From Dissophora ornata (taxonomy: Eukaryota; Mortierellomycota; Mortierellomycetes; Mortierellales; Mortierellaceae), in NCBI GenBank assembly GCA_025201705.1, contig MU616934.1, positions 2,196-31,144 of the forward strand: 28,949 nucleotides of DNA, given 5' to 3'. Shown here piece after piece: positions 11,167-23,877 of the stretch (the first letter of the stretch is position 1; every line of letters begins with the position of its first letter). Under the pieces are notes generated by a model, which was not told the DNA's origin, searched no databases, and saw only the letters and a list, made by a program, of their open reading frames with translations. A program made the translations under genes and the position numbers.

Positions 11167-12449
11167 ATGAGTGCCAAAGGTGCGACAACTCAAAATGAAC
11201 GGTCACTGGTGGTGGATGCCGTTGGAGTGCTACTGAGCCATGGATGACGGGACCAGCCATCCACACGGTGTATTATCCATCGATCAGGATCATCTTATGC
11301 GTGCACAGACATCCATGAGATTATCATATGGTCAGGAAGAACACAGCAGAAGAACGGAGATGTGGAGCCACAGCACTGGAGCATTCGACTGTTGTTTTGC
11401 AGCATGCTTTCAGATGGAGAGAACGTCGTATTCTGCAGGATGCGATGGAGCAACACAGCCATAAACTCATGGGGAACCTCTGATTGTGCATTGCTTGGAA
11501 GAGCGCGAGAGAGATGACACCGGAACTAGATGGCGGACCTATGATTCGATAGACGACTGGCGGTGGCTCTTGTTCTGCATTGGCCTCTGGAGAAGGATTG
11601 TTCTCTAGAAGGTTGACTCTACATGAGCAGCGCACTCTTGGAAAGCACTTGTGAGGCAGACTCTCAGGAGGTTGTTGAGGATCGTTTGATTGTAGACAGG
11701 AATCAGACAGGACACCAACAGTGGATGGGCTGATTCATGGGGAACTATGATTGATCCCTTGGGAAGCAAAGAAACAACTTCTAAACATTATTCCGGTGCT
11801 TTCATGGGTTGGTCTCTTCTATGGAACAATAGGAGGAGCTGCTTCTGGAAACAAGTTCCGCATGACCTTGGGTCTGCCCGTCGGTGCCGTCATGAACTGC
11901 GCCGATAACTCTGGCGCCAAGAACTTGTACGTCATCTCCGTCAAAGGAATTCACGGTCGTCTCAACAAGCTGCCCGCTGGTGGTGTCGGTGACATGGTCA
12001 TGGCCACTGTCAAGAAGGGAAAGCCTGAGCTGAGAAAGAAGGGTGAGTGGAGTTGTTGTATTCGTCGCAGAGACGAGATCTAATGGCCCGTTGATACACT
12101 ATGACCATGAAGAAGCCAGGACTCACGTTTTGCCATTATCGCATGTCAATAGTTATGCCCGCTGTCATTATCCGCCAGCGCAAGGCTTGGCGCCGTCGCG
12201 ACGGTGTCTTCATCTACTTTGAGGGTATGTTCATTATCTTCCATCTGTTTTCATGGACCTCAGTGGTGTATTTCGTAGTCCCTGTTGGTGTTGATGGTTA
12301 ATCATAACGTATTATTTTCTGTAGACAACGCCGGTGTCATTGTCAACCCCAAGGGTGAGATGAAGGGATCTGCCATCACTGGCCCCGTTGGTAAGGAGTG
12401 TGCCGATCTGTGGCCCCGTATCGCCTCCTGCGCCGGTACCGTCGTTTAA
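11167..12449 (+). CDS. RPL23: 60S ribosomal protein L23 (uL14)
   Basis: Large-subunit ribosomal protein. Exons are 11167-11179 (MSAK plus one base), 11833-12042, 12153-12224 and 12325-12449. All introns are GT-AG with matching phase, giving 139 aa, the family length. Diagnostic segments are [58 protein letters not shown] and [20 protein letters not shown], ending in IASCAGTVV. The 13-nt first exon was found because MSAKG joined to GAASGNKFR matches other fungal N-termini. Intron 1 is 653 nt, long for this window; long ribosomal-protein introns can host snoRNAs, but I saw no convincing C/D box pair. A poly(A) signal AATAAA lies at 12487-12492. Confidence 0.94.
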
Positions 12450-12880
12450 GTCACACTTTTGCAGACAGGATACGGTGGCAGATGCAAATAAAAAAACTAT
12501 AAAGTGCCTTTTGTGCCATGTCGAATAAGTGCAGCATATGTGGGCCGCCAAACATGTGGGCGCCTTTGCACTGCTCCAGCGAATGCTGGTCTATATATTT
12601 AAGGGGTATACAGAGAACACTCCCGAGCCCCAACCCAAGGGCAACCATGGGCAGTCGAGATGGGCAAACCCCATCATTACTTTAGAGCATTGCAATTTTC
12701 ATTGGCATAGTCCATCAGCAGATCCCACTCGAACTCCATCGCGGGTTCCGGCCCCTGATCCAACCCCCACACTGATGTGCATCCCTTCTTAACACCTTGT
12801 TCTCTTCGCTTCTCCACCCATACCCACCATCCCCTCAGGCGTCTTGTCCTACAAGACCATCGAGCACAAGCGAGGCTCAC
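12450..12880. promoter_or_regulatory. RPL23 3' UTR and SCAP promoter region
   Basis: This short space lies between two plus-strand genes. AATAAA is at 12487-12492, about 40 bases after the uL14 stop. A TATA-like TATATATTTA lies near 12592-12602, about 280 bases before the SCAP ATG. An open frame reaches back to 12797 but lacks an ATG there. Confidence 0.45.
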
Positions 12881-15800
12881 ATGTCAACCCTGTCTCGGAT
12901 CCCAGGGGTGACCCAGCTTGCATCCTTCCTTGCTGCGACCTTCTCCCTCCAAGCCAATCCGACTTTGCGTCGATACAATGACGCCCTTGCCCAAACGTTT
13001 TACCATCATGGCCGCCTCTGTGCATCCAACCAGGCCACGGTCTTGGTACTTGTCATCGTGTTTGTCGGAATGATCTCATATCCGGGTATCGTCACCTCCT
13101 ACAACTCTTCAGCGTACGCTCGCCAAAAGTCTGCTTCGACCTCAGTCTCCAGTCGCAGCCTCTCGCTCTCATCATGGCACCTCGCGGAGCATCATGGACC
13201 GACAAGCAAACCACACAGCCATCGTTCCCACCACCACGAAGGCGACTTGGATGCATTCTGGGCTAGCAAGGTCATTGCCCCAACGTGGACCCAGGACCCA
13301 GAAGTCCTCGGCCGGACTTTACCCTTTCCTGAACCGCTACACTATGTGGCACCTGTAATTATAAACGCCACCGACCTCCTCCACGTTTCACAAGAGTCCA
13401 CAACAGATCCCAGGGCGCCAACGCCCTTGGCTGCAGCTGATTTGTTGACATTTGCTACACAGATTCAGCAACGTATCAAGACCATCATCGTGGAGTACGG
13501 TGCAGAGGAAAAACCGCAGTTGCAAATGGATGGCGGTACAGGAAATAGCAAAGAGAACAACAAGGTGCCGCGTCTCGTCTCACTTAGGGACATCTGTGTT
13601 TTGGAGCCTTTAGCCCCTGTTGAGGAGCAGACTGAGGATGTAGGGAGCCGATACCCCAAAGGCGACCGCAATTGCCTCGTGTATTCTCCTCTGGCAGACT
13701 CACAACTCCACTACGATTACGATACAGTCGCTGCAGCAGATTTATTTGGAGGTTTCTCGTTCGATGATAAAGTACCATCAATGCAGAGACAGGCATCTTT
13801 GATTATCGCATACATCTTGCGAGGAGATCTCGGGAATAGGACACAGAAGGATATTAAACAGAAGCACGACGGTCATCCACAGCAGACATCCGCGGAGGGG
13901 AGCCCTAAAGAGGAATCTTTGGACGTGAGACGAGTGTGGCGCTTGATCTTTAGCAAACTACAGGCGGATTTACAGGCGGAGCGCGTACAGCAAGGGTCGC
14001 ATGATGATATCACCTCGACCACTGGAGAAGGCATGATGTCAATAGTAGCAGACACACCACAGCCGAAAATGATCTCGAGCATTGGCGAGGGCGCATTTGA
14101 GGGTTCATCTGCATATCACGTCTCTGCGGGAGACCCCGCATTGAAGTTCATGGTCAGGATTACCCCTGCACCAGACACGTCTAGAAGCGTATCCTTGCGA
14201 CTTGTCTCGGAAGTGAGTCTCAGACATGTTTTGCCGTAGGATCATAAGCTGTTCGTTGTCCGGTATCATTGTCCCTCCGTGGCGCTAATTTCCTTCAACA
14301 AAAAATAATAATCGATATAGAGAAACATCCAACCCAAGACAAACATTTCAGCTGAGTACTGGCTCCTAGGAATGGCCTACTTTGTCATGTTTCTTTATAT
14401 CTCGTTGTCTGTCGGGAGGGTTGATTTGGTCAAGTCAAAATATGGGCTCGGGATTGCAGCAGTCGCCACAGTTTTTGTATCCTTAATGATGTCGATCGGT
14501 CTTTGTTCCGTGTTCGGAGTGACGTTGACACTCATGCCTTGGTGAGTCCTTGTACTATGTCCTGTTTCATCATGCACTTCGCTATGGCGACTAAATGTCG
14601 GTGCACTTTGTCGATGTAGGGAGATTCTGCCGTTTATGATTATTGTTGTCGGTGTGGAGAATATCAACATTTTGGTACATGCTGTTGTAGAAACATCAAT
14701 GGATTTGCCGGTCAAGGAGCGAGTGGGGCGCGGATTAGGGACGGTTGGTGTCTCAATTACGATGACATTGCTGGCGGAACTCTGCCTGCTCATCATCGGG
14801 GCAATGACAACGATCCCAGCTGTTCAAGAATTCTGTACCTTCGCGATCGCTGCAGTTATCATGGACTATCTTTTGCAGATGACATTCTTCATCACGGTAA
14901 TCTCCATCGATATCCGACGCTTGGAGCTCTCCGATCTGTCCATACGTCCGGCAGTCCCGTACTCGCGTTACCCATTTAGCCCACGACATCCGTCCATGAA
15001 AACAGGGCACATGTCTAACGAGGTAGAGGCTCCTCGCTTTGGAGGAGTTCATTCTGCAAGCGGAATTTTTTCGAGTGAAGCAGAGCGATCTCGACATCGC
15101 AGAAGCAACAGCGCTGCCTCCCATCACAGCGACGATGAGGCGAAGGCAGGCGAGAAACGTGTCAAGGCGAATCCAAAGGGCCGCATCTTCACTTCCATCC
15201 TCGTAAGTGGTCAACTGATGTTTCCGAAGTGACCTTTCATGGCAACCCTTTTATTGATTATAAACCTATCTTTTCCTTGCGGGCATATCAGATGGTTGGA
15301 GTTATGGCGTACCTCGGCTACCTTTATGGCACCACAAGCCAATCAATCGCAAGCGGCCATGACCCCGTCGCTATATCGTACTGGCGCATCTTATCACTTG
15401 AAGACTCTTCAAAATTCTGGTCGACTGTCGATCCGAATCATACTGGGGCATACTTGGAAATCGCGGCACCTGTCGTTGTGACGCTGATGAGGCCTTCCAA
15501 TGCAGCGCTTTATGGGCTTTGTCAGGACTTACCCAATGCCGTTGATATCGAGGATTGCGAGATAGATCAAGACGTGACTGCGGAGCCTGGCGCTGGGGCA
15601 AAGTTCAACGATTCAGTGATAATTGAGGGTCAGTTGGACCCACGCCGGCCTTTCAAGCTACTACGGAATGCTTTGGTTTCCATCTGCTTGTTCGTGATTT
15701 GGCTCGTACGCGTCTTTGTGATACCGTCCATAATTATCGCCGCTGCCATCTTGCTGCTACTTTCGTACTTGCTGAGCCCACAGCGCAAATTGTTGGTTGA

Positions 15801-18294
15801 TTTGCAATGGAGATTCCCGTTTATTGTATTGCCTGGTGATTACCAATCCAAGCGGAAGCTGATGATGGAGGAACTTTTGGCGCAGGAAGCGAGGGAGCTA
15901 GGACAAGATCCACGGCCTTGCGCGCCACTTCCAGGGGCCGTGGAAACGTTGCATCAAGGAGGCCACAAAACCGATATCGATCAAATGGATATTTCCTCCG
16001 GCGAAGGCCTTATTCTGACATCAAGTATGGATGGAATAATTTTGTTATGGAGTGGAGTAGCAGGAAATGGACGAGAACTGCCGCTTGCGCGATTGGATGA
16101 AAGTTCTGGAGGTGCCAAGTCAACAAAACCGAGGAGTCGATCAGTGAGGCTCCTGAAGTTGGCAAGCTCTGGCGAGTTTGCCGTTGCCGGGTATGGCGAT
16201 GGCAGCGTGCACGTGTGGCGACTGGAGCCTGAATTGACTCATCCCAGAGGTCAGTGGAACGATCAAGTTCTGAGACTCATGTCGATCATGGAGCTAGTGC
16301 GCAGGCCGGAATTAATGACTGATGCATCCAAGTTGAGGGTGAGCAGCGCGTGCTTTTGGGAATGCCCGTCGACCGGGGATCCAATGTTACAGACAAAGCA
16401 CAGGGTTCAATTATTGGTTGGTTATCGTGATGGACAAGTCTGGCAGTGGGATCTTGACCATGGTGGAGGCAAATGTGTCATTGAGTCAAAGCATCGTGGC
16501 GGAATAGCAGAGTTGGCGGTGGTTGAGTTGGAGATGAAGACTAGACAAGAGCTAGGCCTCAGGCCCAAAACATATCTGATCGCAGCTGGCAAGGATGGCG
16601 GTATCCAATGCTGGAGTAACAACAGGATACGCTCTGGCATCCAAGATACATGGGCATTATTGTGGGGGCATTCTAGGCTCGGAGCTAGGGTTAGCATCTC
16701 CGTGTTGTCGCTAGATGCAGAGGTACCTATGATCGCTGCTGGATATTCTACTGGAGCCATCAAGGTATGGGACCTCGAGCAGGGCAATCTCATTTGGACG
16801 TTATCCCGAGGCTCGCTTTCAAGCGGAGGCCTAGGCGGCTCGCCTTCGGCAAAACACTTGGACCAGGGATTCTCACATCAGCTTGCTGACAATCACCAAC
16901 CATCCCATCAGGGGGCCATAACAAAACTCTGCTTCCATGCTCTGGAACTGGAAGATGGCATGACAGGTGAACCTGCTCCTCGTGTTTGGCTAGTCGTCTC
17001 CAGTAGCACGGATGAGACGGTCATGGTTTGGATGGTTGAGTGGGAAGGTATGATGTGTATGCCAACACATTCTGGCCATCCTCGGCTGGGTATTGATCCT
17101 ACAACAAGGCGAGTAAGCGCCACTCTGGGAGCACAGACTGCACTAAGCCCTACCAGCCCTCACGGTAACTCAGATAGTGCTGACCGACCGGCCTCTTTAC
17201 TGCGCACTCGGTCCTTCGGGTCAGGCGAGCCCATGGTAGACAGCACTAACCTGTCAGGGCACACAGATTTTCTAGGCATGTTGAGCTCGTCGTTGCCTGC
17301 CCCAAGACTCGTAGGGTTTATGAAGCAGCGGGGAGGAAAGAGTATGACTGCTAGCAACTCTTGTCTATATGGTGTGCGTCGGACAGAGTCCTCAGCAGCA
17401 GTTGTTGGTGACCATGGCGACTTCCCGAAGCGTTCTCACGCGTCAGTCTTGGATGCCACTGGACCCAGCTCCCACTTTCTACGTATAAGGCGGAAGAGCG
17501 AGTCTCATGGGTTGATGCAATCGACTTCCAATCATGGTCAGTCGCCATCAGCAAACAGTAGCCCCATGAAGCGAGGCTGGGAACTTTGGGAGGCGGACCT
17601 ATATCAGTGCATTTTCAAGGACCCAGGAGTGTGGGGGCTTGACCTTACCGTACGCGCCATCAATTTGCAGCCTCGCCAGCCTGCAAGAAGTCAACCCTTC
17701 AGTTCTGACCTAGGATTAAATCGACGACAGCTAGCCAAAGGGATTGAATCACAGAGTTCTTATGAGTCTGGAGCCATCATGGTGAACTCCAACGGCTCTG
17801 CGATGGCGGTTCCGGTCCTTGTGAACCAAGATGTCTCTACATTGGTCGGTCAGGAGACGCGTCCGAAGCTTCAACGGAAGCCGGGATCATTTACGCACCA
17901 AGGTGGTCAACGAGGATACGTTTTCACAACAGGCCTTGCCAAGGCCAATCTGCCTCAGGCGATTGTATCGACTCCGTCGTCTGCAACACAGGGCAGTAAA
18001 GTTGGCGGCGCCTGTTGGGGCGATTTACCTCTGGATCTTCAGAATAATCAGTGCCAGCCTGGATCAGAGAATGGCGATCCATTCCTGCTGCCGTTTGTTG
18101 AGACAAGTCTTGTATACGCGCTCTCGAGAAGGACGAGCAGGATGCACACAGTAGAGCTTGGGAAGGACACTTATGAAGACGGAAAGGAGCCGGGAATGAG
18201 GGACATTGTCGTTGGGTTTGGGAACTTTATTAAGATCGTGCGACTTCAAGACGACGACGAAGAAGGAGAAGGAAATAAGGAGCAGAACAACTGA
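12881..18294 (+). CDS. SCAP: SREBP cleavage-activating protein (SCAP, Scp1-like) with sterol-sensing domain and WD40 repeats
   Basis: ER membrane sterol sensor that escorts SREBP-type factors to the Golgi. Exons are 12881-14212, 14357-14541, 14620-15202 and 15292-18294; introns are GT-AG, 78-144 nt; about 1700 aa, longer than animal SCAP. The first membrane segment is near residues 52-74 (after YHHGRLCAS), followed by a luminal loop of over 350 residues. The sterol-sensing domain (about 445-605) includes YWLLGMAYFVMFLYI, VDLVKSKYGLG, VVGVENINIL and IPAVQEFCTFA. It ends in SIDIRRLELSDL, where LELSDL (607-612; bases 14921-14938) matches the MELADL COPII-binding motif of animal SCAP. Another membrane segment near 15690-15780 precedes the cytosolic WD40 repeats (from about residue 925; for example GAIKVWDLEQG). 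Start is the first ATG in frame. No SREBP or INSIG gene is in the window. Confidence 0.93.
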
Positions 18295-18590
18295 GCGAGA
18301 GTAGGTGTTTATTGGGAGTGGTTTTTTTTTTTCTTTCTATTTTTCTTGCTTTCTTTCACAGATTCTGTAGACCCCGCAATTTGTACCATAGTCAATGTGT
18401 AATTATCATAACCCTGCAACCTAGAATTTAAAATATGTGCTAGATTGATTTCTTGTGCGAAGCACAAAACTATAATCCCCGATGACCTCGGGGGACCTTC
18501 GTTGTATCCAAAACAGATGCTGAAGGCGTGTTGGAGGCATTCAGTGCTGAGACTGAGGTTAATGGTGGCAGGGCGGAAGGGCGGTGCGGT
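18295..18590. other. SCAP 3' flank
   Basis: Downstream of the SCAP stop there is a T-rich tract (about 18320-18355). The hairpin-like CCCCGATGACCTCGGGG lies at about 18477-18493. No gene is visible. Confidence 0.4.
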
Positions 18591-19019
18591 TTACTGTGCT
18601 TCGGATGACTCTGGGGTCGTTGCCGCCTCGACAGCGACGCCAAACCGACTGAGGTTAGTCAAAGCTTGGTGTGTATTTTCATTGCCTTGAGATATTCTCG
18701 GATAGTTGAATGCGGTCTGCAGCCTTCCCCTTAACTCAGGGTTGTCAGGAGGATGGGGCGGGACCATGGCTCATCGTCTTTGAATTAGGAAGGCTCCATA
18801 CTACATTGACTGTAATGGCAAGGGAGCGTGGGGAGTGCCTGTAGGCTGCGAAGTAAAGAAAGGAGGTCCACAGCTCCCAAAGTAGATATTTGAGGAGTTC
18901 GCATAGTTAGCTTCGCTACCATCGTTATTAAAGTTTGATAGAGATCTATCTTCCGCATCTTCAATGGCTCCTCTGGGCAGCAATTCCAGGATTTGTACAC
19001 TCGAGTAGCCTTTGCCCAT
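18591..19019 (-). CDS. Tentative small spliced gene, unknown product
   Basis: Two minus-strand open segments look protein-like and can be joined in phase. Exon A 19019-18839 starts MGKGYSSVQILELLPRGAIE. Exon B 18769-18591 contains MVPPHPPDNPELRGRL and ends ATTPESSEAQ before TAA. The join needs a GC donor (ACAG then GCACTC) and a GATGAG acceptor, a 69-nt intron, and gives about 119 aa. GC donors also appear in the PP2A and eL27 genes nearby. The product is polar, rich in Asn, Ser, Pro and Gln, with no signal peptide or membrane segment. I do not recognise it. The start context is weak. It may be two chance frames; exon B alone would be a 58-aa ORF. Confidence 0.3.
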
Positions 19020-19446
19020 TGATTACTATCTCAGTTTCCATACATTCGATCATTCGCATAGTCCTGACAAAGGGAAGGCCTCCACATTAATGTTTGGACA
19101 AATTATATTGCCTGGCGCGAACCACGGCCGAGTCAATCGCTCCGGAATATGACTTTGCGTATCAGTTTTACGAAGGTGTCGAAGGAAGGACGAGAAGCAG
19201 TATGGAAAGAGAAACGGAAAAAGGGGTCTTTTCAGTGCATGTGTCGCCTTGCGGCGAGACATGGATGAGCGTTGCCACCTGTTTATCGCGAAGCCATTTT
19301 TTTCGTTTTCCAACGCACAGTCGAGATGAATTTTTGGAATCGTCTCCATATCTCCATAGCTCCAAATAAATTAACGGTTTGTTTTTTTATTTTTATTTCG
19401 AATGTTACAATCTGGCAATGCGCAAAGTGAGTCAGGGTTATGATAT
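19020..19446. other. Intergenic region downstream of the Zn2Cys6 gene
   Basis: Contains the 3' flank of the transcription-factor gene (minus strand). There is a small imperfect hairpin around 19241-19260 (TGTCGCC, loop, GGCGAGACA). No gene is recognised. Confidence 0.4.
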
Positions 19447-22400
19447 CTACTTAAAATTCTGCAATCCCGCGCTGGCGATATACTGGTTCCATTCATCCCA
19501 ATCGATCGTGTTTGGTATTCCGGAGAATGGATTTGGAACAGCCGCCATCATGTTTGCATCTGCATCTTGCATGCCGAAGTCTTGCTGAGGGAACAATGTC
19601 AGGTGGGAGTAATCCTCAAGTCCAGAGGGTATGGCGGAATTGCTAGTACTACCGCCAACGATGCTGGCCGTTGAGGTTGTCATCGAGGAGCTAGGGATAC
19701 GGCTGTTGATCATGGCACTGCCCTGGAATCCAACGCCATCTCTAGCACCACCATCGCTGCCGTTGACAAAGTCGAGTGTAGCAGCTGCATCCAACGCCGA
19801 GACACCTGCGTTATAGTCAGAAGTACCAAGATCCACATAGTTTCCAGGTTGTGGCTGGCCAGAAACCTGCATAGGTTGCTGTTGGAGCGACATGCGTTGT
19901 TGTCCGGATGACTGCGGCTGTTGTTGCTGCTGTGTGGATTGAGGTGGATGTCTCAATAATGGACCTGCTGGGAGCGGAGGCTGCTGTCCATTCTTACTAC
20001 CTTGAAGTGCAAACGGCGAGGAAAGCAATGGCGTGGCAGTGAATGCTTGTCGTTTCTCCTGCAGCTCCTGTTCCTGGCTATGTTGTTGCAGTTGTAGCTG
20101 TTGATGTGCAATCATCTGATCATATTCCATAAATGCCTGGCCCTCAGCAAACATTCCAGGAGTCGATAGTGACGAAAACGTAAACATAGATTGGTCCGGC
20201 AATGTCGCAGATGATGCAGATATGTTGTTGATATTACTGCTGCTGCTTCCCGGAAGTGCGGATGACGATATTGTGGACTGGAATAAGAGCGAGTTTCTCT
20301 GAGATGTTGTCTTACGGCCCTTCTTCATTGGCCGAGGATCAGCGGCTGAAGCGCTGGTCGGGCTGGAGCCGGCACTCGTCGGAGCCGTCGAAAGGTCCGG
20401 GACGTTTGCGTCCTGCCTCACGTCATTTATGTCTGGATTATGGACCACGGAGACCGAAGGCGACGATTCAGGCGTGGTTGTGTTCGAGGACGGTGTCTGT
20501 GGGACACCTGCGAACTTTGGCGCATATAAAAGGGATCCTCCCGAAGGGTGATGTTGATCCCGCAGAATGATGGGATATATCGAATTCACATCACCGACTT
20601 TGGTGATGATAATCGGCTCCAAGCTTCGGCCTTCAGGTTTGTAGCTGTCGAAATTCAAGTGCGCACACATGAGGTCCTCTAGGACTGATGAGAACTTCGC
20701 GGCATTGAACCATCGCTTCCCCATCTTCTTCATGTACGAGATGTTTTTGACCAGATTCTTTCTCGCCTGAGTCTGAAGTCGAAGGTCGATCGACGCAGAG
20801 TTGGTCAAGTGGATGAGAGACGACGTCAATGCTTCGTACGTACTGAAGTTCCAGACATATCCAAGATAGTCGTCTTCCTCTAACTTTCCAAGCAGGTGAG
20901 TGATCGAGTTGGCAGCCGACACTGCGATATTTAGTGACGGCATTGACTTCGAAAGGTTTGAGTTTGTCAGCGAGGTTGGCACCATGTATGGGCGGTGCAG
21001 TAGGATCAGCACGGCATCTAGTCGTTGAATGGAGTGAATCTAGATGTTAGAGGCTACGACGCGGTGTGTATTAAAGACGTCGGCGGGTTGAGAGCAAAAA
21101 CAGAAAAAAAAAAGAACTTACAGTATGCACTATGAATGGTGACTACCCATCGACCGACCTCGGCTGGGTTACTGGACGTCGTTTGGTGATCGTATTTCAG
21201 ATCTTCAGGCAGCGCCAGGAGCCACTTTGTGAGCATCGTATCGAGCTTTGCAACGGTGGAGCTAACCTGAAGCGGTCCGTGGCTTCGGGAGTTAGCCCCA
21301 TAAATGCGTCTTAGGATTTGACCAAGTATCTGCGATAGTTTGATCGTTTCCACAAAGTACAGTAGAGCAAACTCCTCTTTGCTCTTCTCGCTGCTCTGGT
21401 GTGGCGATGATGTATTGCCATCCAGGTCCACCCAATCTTGCTCCAGAGAAGATGGATAGTCGACATCGCAATCGCTATCTTCAATAGCCGGCGGCCGTCC
21501 CATCGCTGCACTGGTCCATCTATCCATGATGTAACAGACCCACCACAGCCGCTTTCGGATCTCTGTTTCCAGTGGCGGCAGGTGCCAACGGGCAGAGCTG
21601 CGGTGCATGCCCAGGTCCTGTGCCATTCTTGTCGCCATACCGAGCATCACCCAGACACGGCCACCCGACTTGGGACTGGTAAAGCGGTACGAGACCATGA
21701 GCAACAGCGCTTGGATAGAGGACTGCCGAGGCAATTCATATTCCATGTCTACGAGTTGTTTGGCGCATTCAAAGTATACGTCCCCAAAATCTTCGGGGCG
21801 GTGTTGATTCACAATGATTTCTGCGTGGTCCGTAAATCGAGACGCGATTGCAAACATGGCATGCAACAGCACGGCTGGTGGCCGCTTCTCCGGATCAGGG
21901 TTTCGGTACTGACGCATGAAGGTTGGTTTGTGCACGATAGGGAGGTGTGGGTGCACATATGTCCAGTAGCACTCGATCAGATGGTCTGCAAGGTCCTTTG
22001 GCGGCAGGGCCATCCTAGACGCTAACTGCGTTAAGGCAGCCTGTTTCTCTATTAGCCACTCCTGGTGGGCGCTCACTGGAAGAGGCATCATCAAATATCC
22101 ATTCCTGAGCACCTGATTCTTTTGAATCATATCGATCCCTGAACTGTTTCCGAGATAGCGAACGAACGCTCCGTCGTCCAGACTCATCGAGTCCATACTG
22201 TCAGAGAGCGCATTCATCTTTTGTCTTGCGTCCCGATCGAACTCCAAGACCTTGTTTTCGTCTTCGTCTTCGATAACAGGCGAATCGGTAAAGTGAGTTG
22301 GAGTATTAGATATATCGCTCAGTAGCGAGTCGTCGCAAGGGTTAAAGTTGTTATTTTGGTTGCAGTGAATGCCTGCGGAATGGACCAATGGATCAGGGTC

Positions 22401-22948
22401 GAGGGCGTCTAGATCGTCGTCGTTTTCCTCCGTCCAGTTATCCAGATCTGATCTTGGACGTTCCCCAGTCTGAACAAGACCTCCAAGGAGGTTCTCCATC
22501 CTGTGAAGCCTGTTCTCTAATGCCTCGATGTATCCTTTGGGGGGACCTCTCTTCTTGGCAGAGTCATTGAACCTGAACGCGCAACAAGGGATGATCATAT
22601 GTCAACACTAAGTCACTTTGGTAATGCTCCTTATCACATCAAAAAAACAGCAATCCCATCGGCATTAACGTACGTGCACTGGAAGCCAAAGGTGGAGCAA
22701 TTGGTGCATGAGGGCTGCAGACCATCACAGCGAACTTTTTTTCTTCGACAAGTATCACTAAAGTAGACCGACAGAACACGGACAAACGGTATTAGCAGGC
22801 ATGAAAGGGAAGAAGCGAGCTGAGTAGTGCCGAAGTTGCTCGGGGTCAAAGGAATCCCTCCTCCTGCCCGAACTGAGAGAGAAGACAGTATTTACCATGC
22901 TCTAGAGACCCTTCGTCTCTTTGCATCAAGCTGTTCTGGCGAGGCCAT
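19447..22948 (-). CDS. Zn(2)-Cys(6) fungal-specific transcription factor
   Basis: Predicted nuclear DNA-binding regulator of about 1052 aa. Minus-strand exons are 22948-22896, 22757-22674, 22572-21122 and 21017-19447, all GT-AG and phase-consistent. The start MASPEQLDAKRRRVSRA leads straight into the zinc cluster, whose first Cys is split by intron 1. The cluster is C-X2-C-X6-C-X6-C-X2-C-X6-C (from CDTCRRKKVRC to FGFQC), with all six Cys present. A linker with a short helical segment (ALENRLHRMENLLGGL) follows, then an acidic stretch and the fungal-specific domain (PPKDLADHLIECYWTYVHPH, IVHKPTFMRQYRN, KRLWWVCYIMDRW, ILLHRPYMVP). The C-terminal third is rich in Gln, Ser and Pro, as in activation regions. 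The fold resembles XlnR/Gal4-class regulators; targets are unknown. It is divergent from the GH16 gene, but that does not show regulation. Confidence 0.92.
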
Positions 22949-23877
22949 GATGTGCAATTTTCAGGATGAAGGTCGTGTGGGATGCAACCGTTGGGTAGGG
23001 TGCAAAGTGCGGGATCGAAGAAAGGGGTGTGTAGCGAGTCAAGGAAGCTGAGCAGAGCAGGTTAAGGAGGAGGGGGAGTGTACTGCGGATGTGGATGCTA
23101 ATGCTAATTGATGAGGCGAGGAATGGAAGTGGTAGCATCAACGCTGACGCTACGCATTTGGCGAGGGATCTCTCGTTGGGGTGTCCTGCAGGAAAGGGAA
23201 AAACCGCACAAAGAGGGATCAAAAAAAAAAATCGTGCGCAGCAACCACTTGAGAGCACTTCTCAACCGGTTCTTTGCACTAGACGGGTCACAGCGAAACA
23301 AAGTGAGGCCAAGAAGACACAACACACGGGGGAGCAGGCGCTGCTATCTCAAAGACGTGGCGACCAGGTCCCATCTCAGAGAGACACGCCTGATGTTGGC
23401 GTACGCGCAACGCACGCCATGGACGGCGCCCGCGGGTGTTTTGAAAAACAACTGACCGTGCGCCCACGAGATGGCGCCAAATGGACTGTCATAATTTCGA
23501 GTGGCGGACGCTCAGCCCCAAGTGCTCATCCCGAGTTCTCAGTTTCACAGCTCCTCTGGGTCAACGGGCCGTCTTCCTTTCCATTCTTGACTGGCAAACC
23601 TTCACGACAGCAACATTCTTGTTCACCCTTGTCTTTAATTTGCGGCGTCTCACACCAATTCAGCAGTTGAGACCACTGCCCAAAGATACATCAAACGAGT
23701 TCATTTGCCATAAATAAGAAGGGCGTTGACTCCAACAGACCCGACTTCGTTCAAGTCACCCTCGCCTCATCTCATCTGCTGTTCTAAATCATTTCTTCAC
23801 ATTCACTCACAAATATCCTCAGCAACCTTATTTACAATAGTCAATTTTGACGTCTTCTTCACTGCCGGACATCAATA
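22949..23877. promoter_or_regulatory. Divergent promoter region of the Zn2Cys6 and GH16 genes
   Basis: About 930 bases separate the two start codons. On the GH16 side a CCAAT lies near 23653 and a TATA-like ATAAATAA near 23710-23717, about 165 bases before its ATG. A plus-strand frame is open for 193 codons (23089-23670), but its composition is not protein-like, so it is not called. Confidence 0.45.

Noticed and set aside
11180..11832. snoRNA in the uL14 long intron
   Set aside because: No C box (RTGATGA) paired with a CTGA box at a suitable distance was seen. H/ACA type cannot be judged by eye.
12797..12880. SCAP start extended upstream to 12797
   Set aside because: The codon there is TTG. 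The first in-frame ATG is at 12881, and the sequence before it looks like 5' UTR.
15229..15291. Separate start of the SCAP WD40 part at 15229
   Set aside because: This stretch is intron 3 (GTAAGT at 15203 to CAG at 15291). Splicing gives a phase-correct continuation of the SSD part.
23089..23670. 193-codon plus-strand open frame between the Zn2Cys6 and GH16 genes
   Set aside because: It is long but low in protein-like pattern, with no family resemblance, and lies in a divergent promoter. Chance is plausible.
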